From positions 310,001-374,000 of the forward strand of contig CAVRVJ010000005.1 in NCBI GenBank assembly GCA_963724645.1: a stretch of 64,000 nucleotides of DNA, in the 5' to 3' direction. Below, one piece after another: positions 41,010 to 49,672 of this stretch; position 1 is the first letter of the stretch, and every line of letters begins with the position of its first letter. Origin of the DNA: CAVXSP01 sp963724645. GTDB lineage: Bacteria > Acidobacteriota > Vicinamibacteria > Vicinamibacterales > SCN-69-37. Under the pieces are notes generated by a model. That model was not told where the DNA came from and searched no databases. It saw only the letters and a program-made list of their open reading frames with translations. The position numbers and the translations under genes were made by a program.

Positions 41010-43333
41010 GTGAGATCACGATTGCTGCTGCGATACACGATCGCGGGACTCCTGCTGGCGCTCATCGCAGGGTGTGCGACGGGGCGCGCCGTTGCAAAGG
41101 GAGACAACGCCGCGAAGCGGGGCGATTGGGATGCGGCGGTCGCCTTCTACCGGGAGGCGCTGGGCGCCGACCCGACGCGCATCGACGTGAAGATCGCCTT
41201 GCAGCGCGCGATGACCGCCGCTCGGCCGAACACATCAAGCGCGCCCGCGATCTCGAAGCGCAGGATCAGCTGGCGGGCGCGATCGCCGAGTACCGGCTGG
41301 CGGCGGAGATGGATCCGACCAACACCCTGGCCGCGGCAAAGGCCAACGAGCTCGAGCGGCGGCAACGGGAGCGGGCGGAGGCGGCGCGGCCCCCGTCCCA
41401 GCTGGATCGGCTGCGCGCCCAGGTGCGGCAGAGCCTCGACGATTCCCACGATCGATCCGCGCATCAAGATTCCGGAGCTGAAGTTCAACAACGCGGCGGT
41501 CAGGGACATCCTGTCGAACATCGCGGCGCTTCAGCAATCCGCCGATCAACGTCACCTACGCTGCCGGGCACCGAGCAGCTGACCGGACGTCCCGTATTCG
41601 ATCGACGTGCGGGACGTGTCGCTCGAAGAGGCGCTGAACCAGGTGCTGTCGAACAATCAGCTCGCCTTCAAGGTCGTCAACTCGCGCACGATCCTGGTGT
41701 TCCAGGACACGCGGCCGAGCACAACGAAGTACGACGACCTGTATTCGCAGGTCTTCTATCTGTCGAATGTCGAGCCGGCCGACGCCATTCAGATCATCAA
41801 CCAGATGACCACCGGCGGCCCGGGGAACCGGCCGACGTGCGCCCCCTCAAAGAGCACGAGCGCGATCACCTGCCGCGCGACCGGTCCCGTGATGGCCGTC
41901 ATCGAGAAGATCCTCCACGCCAACGACAAGCCCAAGGCCGAAGTGCTGATCGACATCGAGATTCTCGAGGTCGATCGGTCACCGCGTGAAGCAACTGGGC
42001 CTCGACCTGACCCAATACGGGTTCGGACTGACGTTTTCGCCAGAGGTCGCCCCGCCCAACACGGCGGGCACCTTTCCGCCGGTGACGCCGCCGCCGTTCA
42101 ACCTGAACACGATCACGGGAGGCTTCAGTGCCAACGACTTCTACGTGACGGTGCCGACCGCGATGGTCCGACTGCTCGAATCGGACAACCAGACCCGGAC
42201 GCTCGCCAAGCCGTCCGTGCGCGGCGCCGAAGGCGCGGCAGATCACGATGAACCTGGGCGACCAGATCCCGGTGCTCAACTCGACGATACCGTCCGTCAC
42301 GACCGGGCTCGGCACGACAGCGCCCGTGACGAACTTCACCTACAAGCCCATCGGCGTCAACCTCACCGTGACGCCGCGCGTCACCTTCGATGACGAGATC
42401 ATCCTCGACCTCACCGTGGACAACAGCTGCCGTTGGCGCGACGCTCAACGTCGGCGGCACGAACGTGCAGTCGTTTACCGGCCGCACGGTCCACACCATC
42501 CTGCGTTTGCGCGACGGCGAATCGAATCTACTGGCGGGCCTGCTGCGCGAGCAGAACGCGACGATAAACACGGGCTTCGTGGGCCTCGTGCACGTTCCGA
42601 TCCTGAGAAACATCTTCGGAAACACCAACCAGACCGTGGATACAAGCGACGTCGTCATCGTCGTGACGCCGCACATCGTGCGGTCCCACGAGCTGACGCC
42701 GGACGATCTCAAGCCGATGTTCATCGGCACGCAGCAGAACCTCGGCATCGGCACGCCGGCGTTGATCTCGCCGGAGACGCCGATTCCGTCGGGCGTCACG
42801 CCGCCCGGCGCCGCGGCGCCCGCTGGCGCGGCTCCGGCTCCGGAGGCTGCGCCCCGCGCGCCAGGCGTCGTGCCGGTGGAGCCGGCCTCCGGCCGTCCCG
42901 CCGCAGCCGCCTGCGCTCATTGCGCTGTTCTCGCCGGGAACCGAATTCCAGTCGGGCGCCTCCACGCCGTATACGGTGCCGATTACCGTCTCGAATCTCC
43001 CGGAGGTGCAGACGATCACGCTCCGGGTGAGCTACAACGCGACCAACGCTGCGCGCGCAGACCGCCGTGCAGGGCGTGTTCATGAACCAGGGCAACGTGG
43101 CGCCGACATTCGTGCCGAGGATCGATGCCAACATGGGCACCGTGGACCTGGTTTTCTCGAGACCGAGCACCACGAGCGGTACCGCCTGGAATTCATCGGG
43201 GCTGCTCGGCAGCATCCAGTTTCTGGCGATGTCGCCCGGCTCGGCGCAGATCACCCTCACGGGTTCGGCGACCGGGCGCGACGGGCAGCCCGTGGCCGTG
43301 CAGTTCGGCTCGGTCACGGTGGTGGTCAAGTAG
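41010..43333 (+). CDS. gspD: secretin GspD/PilQ-type with N-terminal TPR and C-terminal cohesin-like domain (ten or so frame breaks)
   Basis: Outer-membrane channel of the machine. GTG 41010 follows GAGAGGA (40998-41004). A lipobox LLLALIAGC begins a lipoprotein with a TPR-like region (AVAFYREALGADPTRIDVKI; GAIAEYRLAAEMDPTNTLAA), an N-domain (FNNAAVRDILSNIAAL; DVRDVSLEEALNQVLSNNQL) and the secretin core (LNLGDQIPVLNSTIPSVTTG; VTPRVTFDDEIILDLTVDN; QSFTGRTVHTILRLRDGESN; VPILRNIFGNTNQTVDTSDV). After an Ala/Pro linker a beta-sandwich follows (YTVPITVSNLPEVQTITLRV; IDANMGTVDLVFSRPST) that resembles cohesin. Nearly all breaks are +1 (near 41445, 41975, 42235, 42430, 42925, 43048 and a cluster at 41535-41590); one near 41222 looks like a lost base. 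Confidence 0.88.
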
Positions 43334-43351
43334 TCCGCGCGGGCTGCGATA

Positions 43352-43841
43352 ATGACGGGAGCCATGCCGACGCTTCGACGCTCGTCCGCCGGGTTCAGCT
43401 TCATCGAGCTCGTCATCGCCACGGCGATCATGATGGTGCTGGCCTCGGCCGCGCTTCCGCTCGCGCGCGTGTCAATCAAGCGCCAGAAGGAAGTGGAGCT
43501 GTACACGGGATCTGCGCGAGATCCGGAAGGCAATTGACGACTACAAGGATGCCGTTACGTCAGGCCAGATCGGCGGCGTCAGCGTGACCGGCACGGATGG
43601 GTACCCGCCCGATCTCGAGACACTCGTGAACGGCGTCGTTCGCGCCAACAGCGCGACGAACGCCAAGATCAAGTTCCTGCGCCGCATTCCGATCGACCCG
43701 ATGACCGGTAACGCCGAGTGGGGCTTGCGAGCCTCCGGCGACAACCCCGACGCCAAGAGCTGGGGTGGCAGCAACGTGTACGACGTCTACTCGAAATCCG
43801 ACGGGAAGGCGCTCAACGGGTCGAAGTACAGGGACTGGTGA
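43352..43841 (+). CDS. gspG: GspG-type major pseudopilin (one frame break)
   Basis: The prepilin site is SSAG|FSFIELVIATAIMMVLAS with Glu at +5. The first helix continues ARVSIKRQKEVEL. One extra base near 43517 is skipped to give DLREIRKAIDDYKDAVTSGQ. The globular part is GspG-like: TDGYPPDLETLVNGVVRANS, KFLRRIPIDPMTGNAEWGLR and DVYSKSDGKALNGSKYRDW. ATG 43364 is an alternative start. It directly follows the secretin gene and precedes a second pseudopilin with the same ending (SKxxDW), so the two are duplicates. Confidence 0.9.
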
Positions 43842-43846
43842 GAGCC

Positions 43847-44350
43847 ATGATGGCGTTCGGGCTCGGGGGTTCCGTGGTTCCAAGGTTCCGGGGCGCTGGC
43901 GCCTCGTGGAGACGGGTCCGCCGTACCGGCCTGCGAACCGCGGAATTTCAGAATCCGGGAACCACGCGGCCAAACGGCTGGACCCTGATCGAGCTGTTGA
44001 TCGTCATCTCGATCATCATGATTCTGGCGTCGATGTCGCTCGTGACGTACCGCAATTCCGTGACGCTCGCCAAGGAGGCGGCGCTGCATTCGGATTTGTT
44101 CATGATGCGCGACGCGATCGACCAGTACTACGCCGACAAGGGCAAGTACCCCGAGTCGCTGCAGACGCTCGTGTCAGAGAACTACATGCGCGCGATCCCC
44201 AAGGATCCGTTCACGAATTCCTCGGACAGCTGGCAGACGGTGGAAGCCGAGCCGCAGCCAGGCTCCAATACGGCGGAGCCCGGCATCTACGAGGTCAAGA
44301 GCGGATCGGATGGAACCGCGATCAACGGGAGCAAGTTTTCGGACTGGTGA
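43847..44350 (+). CDS. second GspG-type pseudopilin with long leader
   Basis: 167 residues, no break. Prepilin motif NG|WTLIELLIVISIIMILAS, then TYRNSVTLAKEAALHSDLFM, DQYYADKGKYPESLQTLVSE and KDPFTNSSDSWQTVEAE, ending GTAINGSKFSDW like the neighbour. From ATG 43847 the leader before the cleavage site is about 44 residues, far longer than the usual 6-15. The leader region of the DNA repeats GGTTCC-like words, so the true start may be an unrecognised codon nearer the motif. Last gene of the secretion operon; convergent with the Ig-like lipoprotein. Confidence 0.88.
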   Translation: MMAFGLGGSVVPRFRGAGASWRRVRRTGLRTAEFQNPGTTRPNGWTLIELLIVISIIMILASMSLVTYRNSVTLAKEAALHSDLFMMRDAIDQYYADKGKYPESLQTLVSENYMRAIPKDPFTNSSDSWQTVEAEPQPGSNTAEPGIYEVKSGSDGTAINGSKFSDW

Positions 44351-44362
44351 CGACCGACTGAA

Positions 44363-45700
44363 TCAGTTGACCTCCAACTGGCAGGAGGTCGATTTCGACG
44401 CGCCATTCGTCGGCACCGCCGTCAATTGAACGGTCTTGATGCCGCGCGATGTCCACGTATGCGTCTGGGGCGAGCCGTGCAGGACGATGTGGGACGTCCC
44501 GCCGCCGGCCTCGGAATCGAAGAAATCCCAGACGTAGTCGCTGATTCCGACGCTGGCAGGCGCGACCGTCGCCGTGAAGGTCGATGTTCCGCCGAAGGCG
44601 ACATTCCCGCCGCATGATGCCGACACCGTGTAGTCGGAGACCACCACCGGGGTCGTTACCGTCTTTGGCTGACTGCCGTCGACGAACGCGGCGGTGGCAC
44701 TGGCGGTGTACGCGCCAGTCCTGCTGTAGACGTGCAGCACGGCCTGGCTTCCCGTGATTGGTCCGAGCGTTGCTTTTTGACTGCCATCGCCGAAATCAAC
44801 AACGACATTGCTGACGGCCACGCCGCCTACGGTGACCGTGAACGTGATGGGCGTTCCGACGGTGACCGTGCCGGCCGGGGCCGTGATCGAGATCGTGCCA
44901 TTCGGTTGAATCGTGACCGTGACAGTACCCGACAACGTGCCCGTGGTGCCGCCGCCCGTGCTCGCGGTCACGGTGGCATCGGCGATTGTAGCGAGCGTCG
45001 TCGTCGCATTGCCAAACGCGTCCGTGACGGACGTGGTCACGGCCAGGGTGCCCTTCGTCGTCGAAAACGCGACCGGCACTCCGGAAATTGGATTGCCTTC
45101 CTGGTCCTGAACCGTCGCGTTGATTGTCGAGGTGCCGCCGGGAAAAGGCAGCGACTGAGGCGAGGCCGTGACCAGAATTCGAGTCGCGGCGGCAGCGCCG
45201 ACATTAACCGTCACCGTCCTCGTGGCCCCGCCGGAATACGCCGTCACCGTGGCGACGCCGGACCGGCCATCGGCGATCAGTTTCACCGTGGCCTGCCCGG
45301 CGGTGGTTTTCGCCTCCCGTGGCTCAATATGCCCGAGCGACGTCGCAAAGGAGACGACCGTCCCGTTATGCACGGCGGTTCCCGAGCCGGCGATCACGGC
45401 GGCGGTGGCGGCGGCACCCGCCGCAGGCGTGGCGGTAGGCGTTTCGCTCGGAGTCGACGTCGTCCCGTTCTCGATGAGGATCGCAATAATGTCGGTTGAC
45501 CCGTTCAGCGGCAGCACGTTGGTCGTCGAGATGAGCGTGATGACCGTTCCGGAGGGCGCAACCAGCGGCATCCTCGTGCAGGCGCCGGGCAGCAGGGCGA
45601 ACGCAGTCAACACACCAGCGGCTGTCGCGGTCAGCACGGGGCGGGCACCTGGAACACGGCCGTGTGGTACCATTCGAAACAGTAAGGATATTACTTTCAT
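44363..45700 (-). CDS. lipoprotein with Ig-like (Big_1/invasin) and PKD-type domains
   Basis: 445 residues. After the signal comes a lipobox-like LLPGAC near residue 40. Two bacterial Ig-like domains of the invasin type follow (TTAGQATVKLIADGRSGVAT; NATVQDQEGNPISGVPVAFS; VTDAFGNATTTLATI), then PKD-like folds (TVGGVAVSNVVVDFGDGSQK; SDYVWDFFDSEAGGG). Very rich in Thr, Ser, Val and Gly, as expected of a surface beta-sandwich array. Possible adhesin or scaffold on the outer surface; no enzymatic part seen. Confidence 0.85.
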   Translation of the reverse strand: MKVISLLFRMVPHGRVPGARPVLTATAAGVLTAFALLPGACTRMPLVAPSGTVITLISTTNVLPLNGSTDIIAILIENGTTSTPSETPTATPAAGAAATAAVIAGSGTAVHNGTVVSFATSLGHIEPREAKTTAGQATVKLIADGRSGVATVTAYSGGATRTVTVNVGAAAATRILVTASPQSLPFPGGTSTINATVQDQEGNPISGVPVAFSTTKGTLAVTTSVTDAFGNATTTLATIADATVTASTGGGTTGTLSGTVTVTIQPNGTISITAPAGTVTVGTPITFTVTVGGVAVSNVVVDFGDGSQKATLGPITGSQAVLHVYSRTGAYTASATAAFVDGSQPKTVTTPVVVSDYTVSASCGGNVAFGGTSTFTATVAPASVGISDYVWDFFDSEAGGGTSHIVLHGSPQTHTWTSRGIKTVQLTAVPTNGASKSTSCQLEVN

Positions 45701-46673
45701 GGGTTTAGAGGGTCAATTCTGGATCCGGGGGACTGCGTCCCCGCGGACCCCCTCACGCCCTCGCTCGCGGGGGCCCCTCGCCCTGCGCCGCTCCGGCGGC
45801 GGCGCGTGGTCACGCGCGGCAGTTCAAGACCCTCCTGTCCATCGGCACTCCAAGTCAGACGACGGTGGCTATATTCTAGTCGCCCTCCTGGTGGGCATCG
45901 CGATTGCCGCGGTCTGGATGTCAGCCGCATTGCCGTCATGGCGCCAGCAAGCCACTCGTGAAAAAGAGGCCGAGCTTATCTTTCGCGGCGAGCAATACGC
46001 CCGCGCGATTTTCTTGTACAGCCAGAAGATGAACGGCGCGTTGCCTGCAAGCTTCGATGACTTGGTTTCCCAGCACACGCTCCGCCACAAATGGAAGGAT
46101 CCGATCACCGGCGACGACTTCCTGCCGAAGGTGGGTTGCCAGACCGGCATCCCTGCCGGTGGTGGGGCCGTTCCCGGCTCCGGGCAACGGCAGGGCGCGG
46201 CGCCCGGTAATGCCCCTCCAGTACGGTCTGGCCCGCCTTTGCCCGTTGGTGGCGCCCAAGGCGGACGCCCGGCGGGGCAGACGCCAATTCAGCCCGGGCG
46301 CGGACCGACGCCGGGCGGCCAGATCCCAGGCGGCCAAGGGCAGGCCGGGCAAGGAGGGATCTGCGGCGTTCAGAGCAAGAGCAAGGCCGCCTCGATCAAG
46401 ATTTACAACGGCCAGCAGGAGTACGACCTGTGGCAATTCGACATCCTGACGGCCCGGCTCCAATTCCAAAACAGCGTCGTCAGGCTCGGAGGCGGCGCCG
46501 GGCAGGGCATTGGCCTTCCGGCCAATTCACCCAGGGGCCGGGGCGTTCAGCAACCGGGTAACCAAGGAGTCCCGCCCGGTCCCGGTGGACGCGTTCCTCC
46601 GATGGGGGCATTCCCCCCGCCTCCTGGCTCTGGCGGTCCCATCGCTCCCGGCGGAGGGCGGACGGGGCGTTGA
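45699..46673 (+). CDS. prepilin-like protein with Gly/Pro-rich tail
   Basis: 324 residues if the ATG at 45699 is used, the only normal start in this frame before the hydrophobic helix. The core DGG|YILVALLVGIAIAAVWMS and LPSWRQQATREKEAELIFRG looks like a pseudopilin N-terminus, but Glu at +5 is replaced by Ala. It continues AIFLYSQKMNGALPASFDDL and HKWKDPITGDDFLPK, as in GspG-like proteins, then a long low-complexity Gly/Pro/Gln tail. The first 45 or so residues are encoded by the stem-loop repeat module at 45.7 kb, so the true start or an undetected break is doubtful. It overlaps the start region of the minus-strand lipoprotein gene. Confidence 0.65.
   Translation: MGLEGQFWIRGTASPRTPSRPRSRGPLALRRSGGGAWSRAAVQDPPVHRHSKSDDGGYILVALLVGIAIAAVWMSAALPSWRQQATREKEAELIFRGEQYARAIFLYSQKMNGALPASFDDLVSQHTLRHKWKDPITGDDFLPKVGCQTGIPAGGGAVPGSGQRQGAAPGNAPPVRSGPPLPVGGAQGGRPAGQTPIQPGRGPTPGGQIPGGQGQAGQGGICGVQSKSKAASIKIYNGQQEYDLWQFDILTARLQFQNSVVRLGGGAGQGIGLPANSPRGRGVQQPGNQGVPPGPGGRVPPMGAFPPPPGSGGPIAPGGGRTGR
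45722..45832 (+). repeat. stem-loop repeat family, single copy before a prepilin gene
   Basis: Contains GGGGAC-TGC-GTCCCC (45728-45742), then CCTCACGCCCTCGCTCGCGG and GCCCTGCGCCGCTCCGGCGG, aligning with the units at 7.9 and 12.1 kb. It lies between the divergent starts of the Ig-like lipoprotein and the prepilin-like protein. Confidence 0.75.
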
Positions 46674-46681
46674 CGTCCGCG

Positions 46682-47623
46682 ATGCGCGTTCTGGGTCTGG
46701 ACGCGGGCGGCACGAAGACCGTCTGTTACCTGGCTGATGATCGATGCACGGTGCTCGCGGAGGCGCGCGGCCCGGGAGCGAATCTGACCGCGGCGGGCGC
46801 CCGCGGCGTCGGGAAGATTCTTCGACACGTGATCGGCGTCGTCCTGCGTGACCAGTCCAGCGAAGTGGGGTCGCTTTGCCTCGGCATGGCCGGCGTCGAC
46901 CGGCCCGGAGAGGCGGCGCTCATCCGCAGGCTGCTCCAGCGCATTGTCCCTGTGCCGTGCGTGACCATTGTCAACGACGCGCTTGTAGCGCTCGAGGCTG
47001 GGGCGCCTGGCGCGGCGGGTATCGTGATCATCTCAGGCACGGGATCGATTGCGTACGGCCGGGACGATCGAGGGCACGCCGCGCGATCCGGGGGCTGGGG
47101 GTACATGCTGGCCGACGAGGGAAGCGGGTACTGGCTTGGGCGACAGGCGCTGCGCGCGGCGATGCGCGAAGCCGATGGCCGGGGGCCGTCCACGTCGCTG
47201 ACTGGCCTTCTGCTCGCGCACTACAAGGTCACGCGCGAGCAGGATCTGGTACGGAAGGTCTATTCCGGCGATTTGAAGCCGTCAGCGATCGCGACGCTTG
47301 CGTCCATCGTCCAGCGCGCGGGGGAAGATGGCGACGCGCTGGCCAACCAGATCATCGACACTGGCGCTGCCGAACTGAGCGTCGCGGCCCTCGCGGTGGC
47401 CAGGCGGCTGCGCCTGGCCGCGCCAGTCGTGGTGCTGGCCGGCGGCATCTTTCGCGCGGTCCCGCGCATGCGGACGGGTGTGACGGCGCATCTGTCCGCC
47501 GAGTTGCCGGGCGCGCGTATTCAGCCGCTCGACGTCGAACCGGCATTGGGTGCGGTTCGCCTTGCCGTGCGCGCCGCGGCAGGGGAGGCGGTCGCGCCTG
47601 TGTACGTCCAGGATGACTTTTGA
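46682..47623 (+). CDS. BadF/BcrA-family sugar kinase, N-acetylglucosamine kinase type
   Basis: 313 residues from ATG 46682. ASKHA fold: phosphate-1 motif VLGLDAGGTKTVCYLAD, IVNDALVALEAGAPG, phosphate-2 GIVIISGTGSIAYGRD, then GGWGYMLADEGSGYWLGRQA and an adenosine motif VVVLAGGIFRAVPRM. The family phosphorylates GlcNAc (or related sugars) at C6. The convergent neighbour murQ acts on MurNAc-6-phosphate, so a role in peptidoglycan amino-sugar recycling is likely; MurNAc as substrate is possible. No break. Confidence 0.85.
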   Translation: MRVLGLDAGGTKTVCYLADDRCTVLAEARGPGANLTAAGARGVGKILRHVIGVVLRDQSSEVGSLCLGMAGVDRPGEAALIRRLLQRIVPVPCVTIVNDALVALEAGAPGAAGIVIISGTGSIAYGRDDRGHAARSGGWGYMLADEGSGYWLGRQALRAAMREADGRGPSTSLTGLLLAHYKVTREQDLVRKVYSGDLKPSAIATLASIVQRAGEDGDALANQIIDTGAAELSVAALAVARRLRLAAPVVVLAGGIFRAVPRMRTGVTAHLSAELPGARIQPLDVEPALGAVRLAVRAAAGEAVAPVYVQDDF

Positions 47624-47633
47624 GCGAGACGCC

Positions 47634-48572
47634 CTAGTGGTCGGCGGGCGGCAGGCTCAAGCTCAGATCCTTTCCAAGCGCGTCGCGGATCGAGTCCTCG
47701 GATTTGCGCAGCAGGCGCAACGCCTGCGAGTAGGTCAGGCCAGCTTCCTTCATCACGATGGCCGCCTTGACGTTCCATTTGCTTTGCCGGAGCAGCTGAC
47801 TGGCTTCGTCAGCCTCCACACCGGTGACCATGCTGAGGATGCGCCGCGCGCGGTCCTTCAGTTTTTCGGAGTTCGTCTGGACGTCCACCATGAGGTTTCC
47901 GTAGGTCTTGCCCATGCGAATCATCGAGATGGTCGTCAGCATGTTGAGAACCATCTTCGTGGCGGTTCCCGCCTTCAGGCGCGTTGACCCTGCGATCACT
48001 TCAGGACCGACCGCCGGAGCGATCAGCAGGTCGACGAAGTTCTGCAACTCGCTGCCTGGCCAGCACGTGACGAAAATGATGCGCGCGTTCTTCTTCCGGG
48101 CCCCTGTGAGCGCGCCGCGCACGAACTGCGTGATGCCGCTCGCGGAAATGCCGATGATGACGTCCCGCTTGGTGATCCGCAGGCGGGCGACGCTGCGCGC
48201 GCCTTCTTCGAAGTTGTCCTCCACGCCCTCGCGTGCCTTGAAAACGGCCTCCTGTCCGCCGGCCATGATGGCCTGCACGAGCGCCGGCACCGTGCCGAAC
48301 GTCGGCGGCATCTCGGCGGCTTCGACGATGCCCAGCCGTCCGCTGGTGCCCGCGCCGACCAGAAACAAACGACCGCCTTTCTTGAGGGCGGCCGTGATGA
48401 TGTCCACACCGTGCGCGATGCGGACGCGTTCTTTCTGCACCGCGCTCACGACCTTTCGGTCCTCGGCCACGATCAAGTCGATCACGTCCAGCGTCGGCAT
48501 CCTGTCGATCGCCAGCGTGTCGGGATTGATCGCTTCGGTTGGAAGGTATTCCCACTTTGAGTGAAACGGCAT
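47634..48572 (-). CDS. murQ: N-acetylmuramic acid 6-phosphate etherase
   Basis: 312 residues. It removes the lactyl ether from MurNAc-6-P to give GlcNAc-6-P during wall recycling. SIS domain with LFLVGAGTSGRLGIVEAAEM, PPTFGTVPALVQAIMAGGQE, KRDVIIGISASGITQFVRGA and STRLKAGTATKMVLNMLTTI, then YGNLMVDVQTNSEKLKDRAR and a UBA-like tail (LLRQSKWNVKAAIVMKEAGL). Convergent with the sugar kinase gene 10 bases away and divergent from xerD. No break. Confidence 0.96.
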   Translation of the reverse strand: MPFHSKWEYLPTEAINPDTLAIDRMPTLDVIDLIVAEDRKVVSAVQKERVRIAHGVDIITAALKKGGRLFLVGAGTSGRLGIVEAAEMPPTFGTVPALVQAIMAGGQEAVFKAREGVEDNFEEGARSVARLRITKRDVIIGISASGITQFVRGALTGARKKNARIIFVTCWPGSELQNFVDLLIAPAVGPEVIAGSTRLKAGTATKMVLNMLTTISMIRMGKTYGNLMVDVQTNSEKLKDRARRILSMVTGVEADEASQLLRQSKWNVKAAIVMKEAGLTYSQALRLLRKSEDSIRDALGKDLSLSLPPADH

Positions 48573-48642
48573 GCGGTACGGTACCTCGCGGAAACATGTA
48601 GGCTATCGCGGGAGCCTGCGGGTGGCAAGAAGGCAAGGCCCG

Positions 48643-49566
48643 ATGGACCATCAAGACAGGACCGCGGAACCACCGAATCCGCACGCGGCCGTCGTCGCCT
48701 ACCTGCGGCATCTCGAGGTCGAGCGGCGCGTCTCGAACCACACCCTGGACGCGTACCGGCGAGATCTGGGCCGGCTGGCCGCCTTCGCCGGCGCGAGACA
48801 GCGGCCCTTGGAGCAGCTGACCCGTGCGGATCTCGACGGCCTCGTGCGCTCCGCGATGACGTCGGGCTTGTCGCCCACTTCGAGTGCGCGGCTGGTCGCG
48901 GCGGTGCGGGGGTTCTACCGGTTCCTTCGGGTCAGCGGCCGCATCAGCGAGAACCCGGCTGACGATTTGCACGCGCCAAGGGCCCTGCTCAGCCTGCCGC
49001 GCTTTCTCTCGATCGATGAAGTCGACGTCCTCCTGGCGGCGCCCGACGTCACGACGCCCCGGGGTCTCCGCGATCGCGCCCTGATCGAGGTGCTCTACGC
49101 CACCGGCCTGCGCGTCTCGGAACTGGTCGGCCTCCGCATGACCGACGTCCGTGTCGATGAGGGCTACCTGCAGTGCATGGGGAAGGGAAGCAAGCAGCGC
49201 ATCGTGCCGCTCGGCGATGAGGCCGCGGATTGGCTTCGACGGTATTTGAAGGACGGCCGGCCAATCCTCGCGCGCAGGCGCGAATCGCCCTGGTTGTTTC
49301 TCAACGCCCGCGACGGCCAGCGGCTGTCGCGGCTTGGATTCTGGAAAGGCCTCAAGGCCTACGGTCGCCGCGCCGGCATCACCAGTCACCTAAGCCCGCA
49401 TGTCCTGCGTCATTCCTTCGCGACACATCTCCTCGAGCGGGGCGCCGACCTGCGCGCCATTCAAGCCATGCTCGGCCACGCCGACTTGTCGACGACGCAA
49501 ATCTACACGCACGTGCTCGAAGGGCGTCTGCGGCACGTGTACGACCGGTTTCATCCGAGGAAATAG
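48643..49566 (+). CDS. xerD: site-specific tyrosine recombinase XerD
   Basis: 307 residues from ATG 48643, preceded by AAGGCAAGG. Core SAM-like N-domain (VVAYLRHLEVERRVSNHTLD) and catalytic domain with R157 (ATGLRVSELVGL), K181 (GKGSKQRIVPLGD), H253 and R256 (SPHVLRHSFATHLLERGADL), H279 (AMLGHADLSTTQIYTH) and Y288. All catalytic residues are present. It resolves chromosome dimers at dif with XerC; no dif-like site was sought in detail and none was recognised here. No break. Confidence 0.93.
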   Translation: MDHQDRTAEPPNPHAAVVAYLRHLEVERRVSNHTLDAYRRDLGRLAAFAGARQRPLEQLTRADLDGLVRSAMTSGLSPTSSARLVAAVRGFYRFLRVSGRISENPADDLHAPRALLSLPRFLSIDEVDVLLAAPDVTTPRGLRDRALIEVLYATGLRVSELVGLRMTDVRVDEGYLQCMGKGSKQRIVPLGDEAADWLRRYLKDGRPILARRRESPWLFLNARDGQRLSRLGFWKGLKAYGRRAGITSHLSPHVLRHSFATHLLERGADLRAIQAMLGHADLSTTQIYTHVLEGRLRHVYDRFHPRK

Positions 49567-49593
49567 AGGCCGGCCCGAGCTCACGCCCTTCGA

Positions 49594-49622
49594 TTGACCC
49601 GTTGCCGCGCGTCTGGTACCGT
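49594..49622 (+). promoter_or_regulatory. predicted promoter of metK
   Basis: TTGACC (49594-49599) and TACCGT (49617-49622) are separated by 17 bases. The metK ATG is 51 bases past the -10 box. No SAM riboswitch core was recognised in the leader. Confidence 0.5.
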
Positions 49623-49672
49623 TATGCGTTCGGCCGTCGAGAAAACGAGCGGCTGTGTGCAAGGAGTTCTCC

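Noticed and set aside
49567..49672. SAM riboswitch before metK
   Set aside because: The short leader shows a normal promoter and ribosome-binding site but no aptamer-like pairing.
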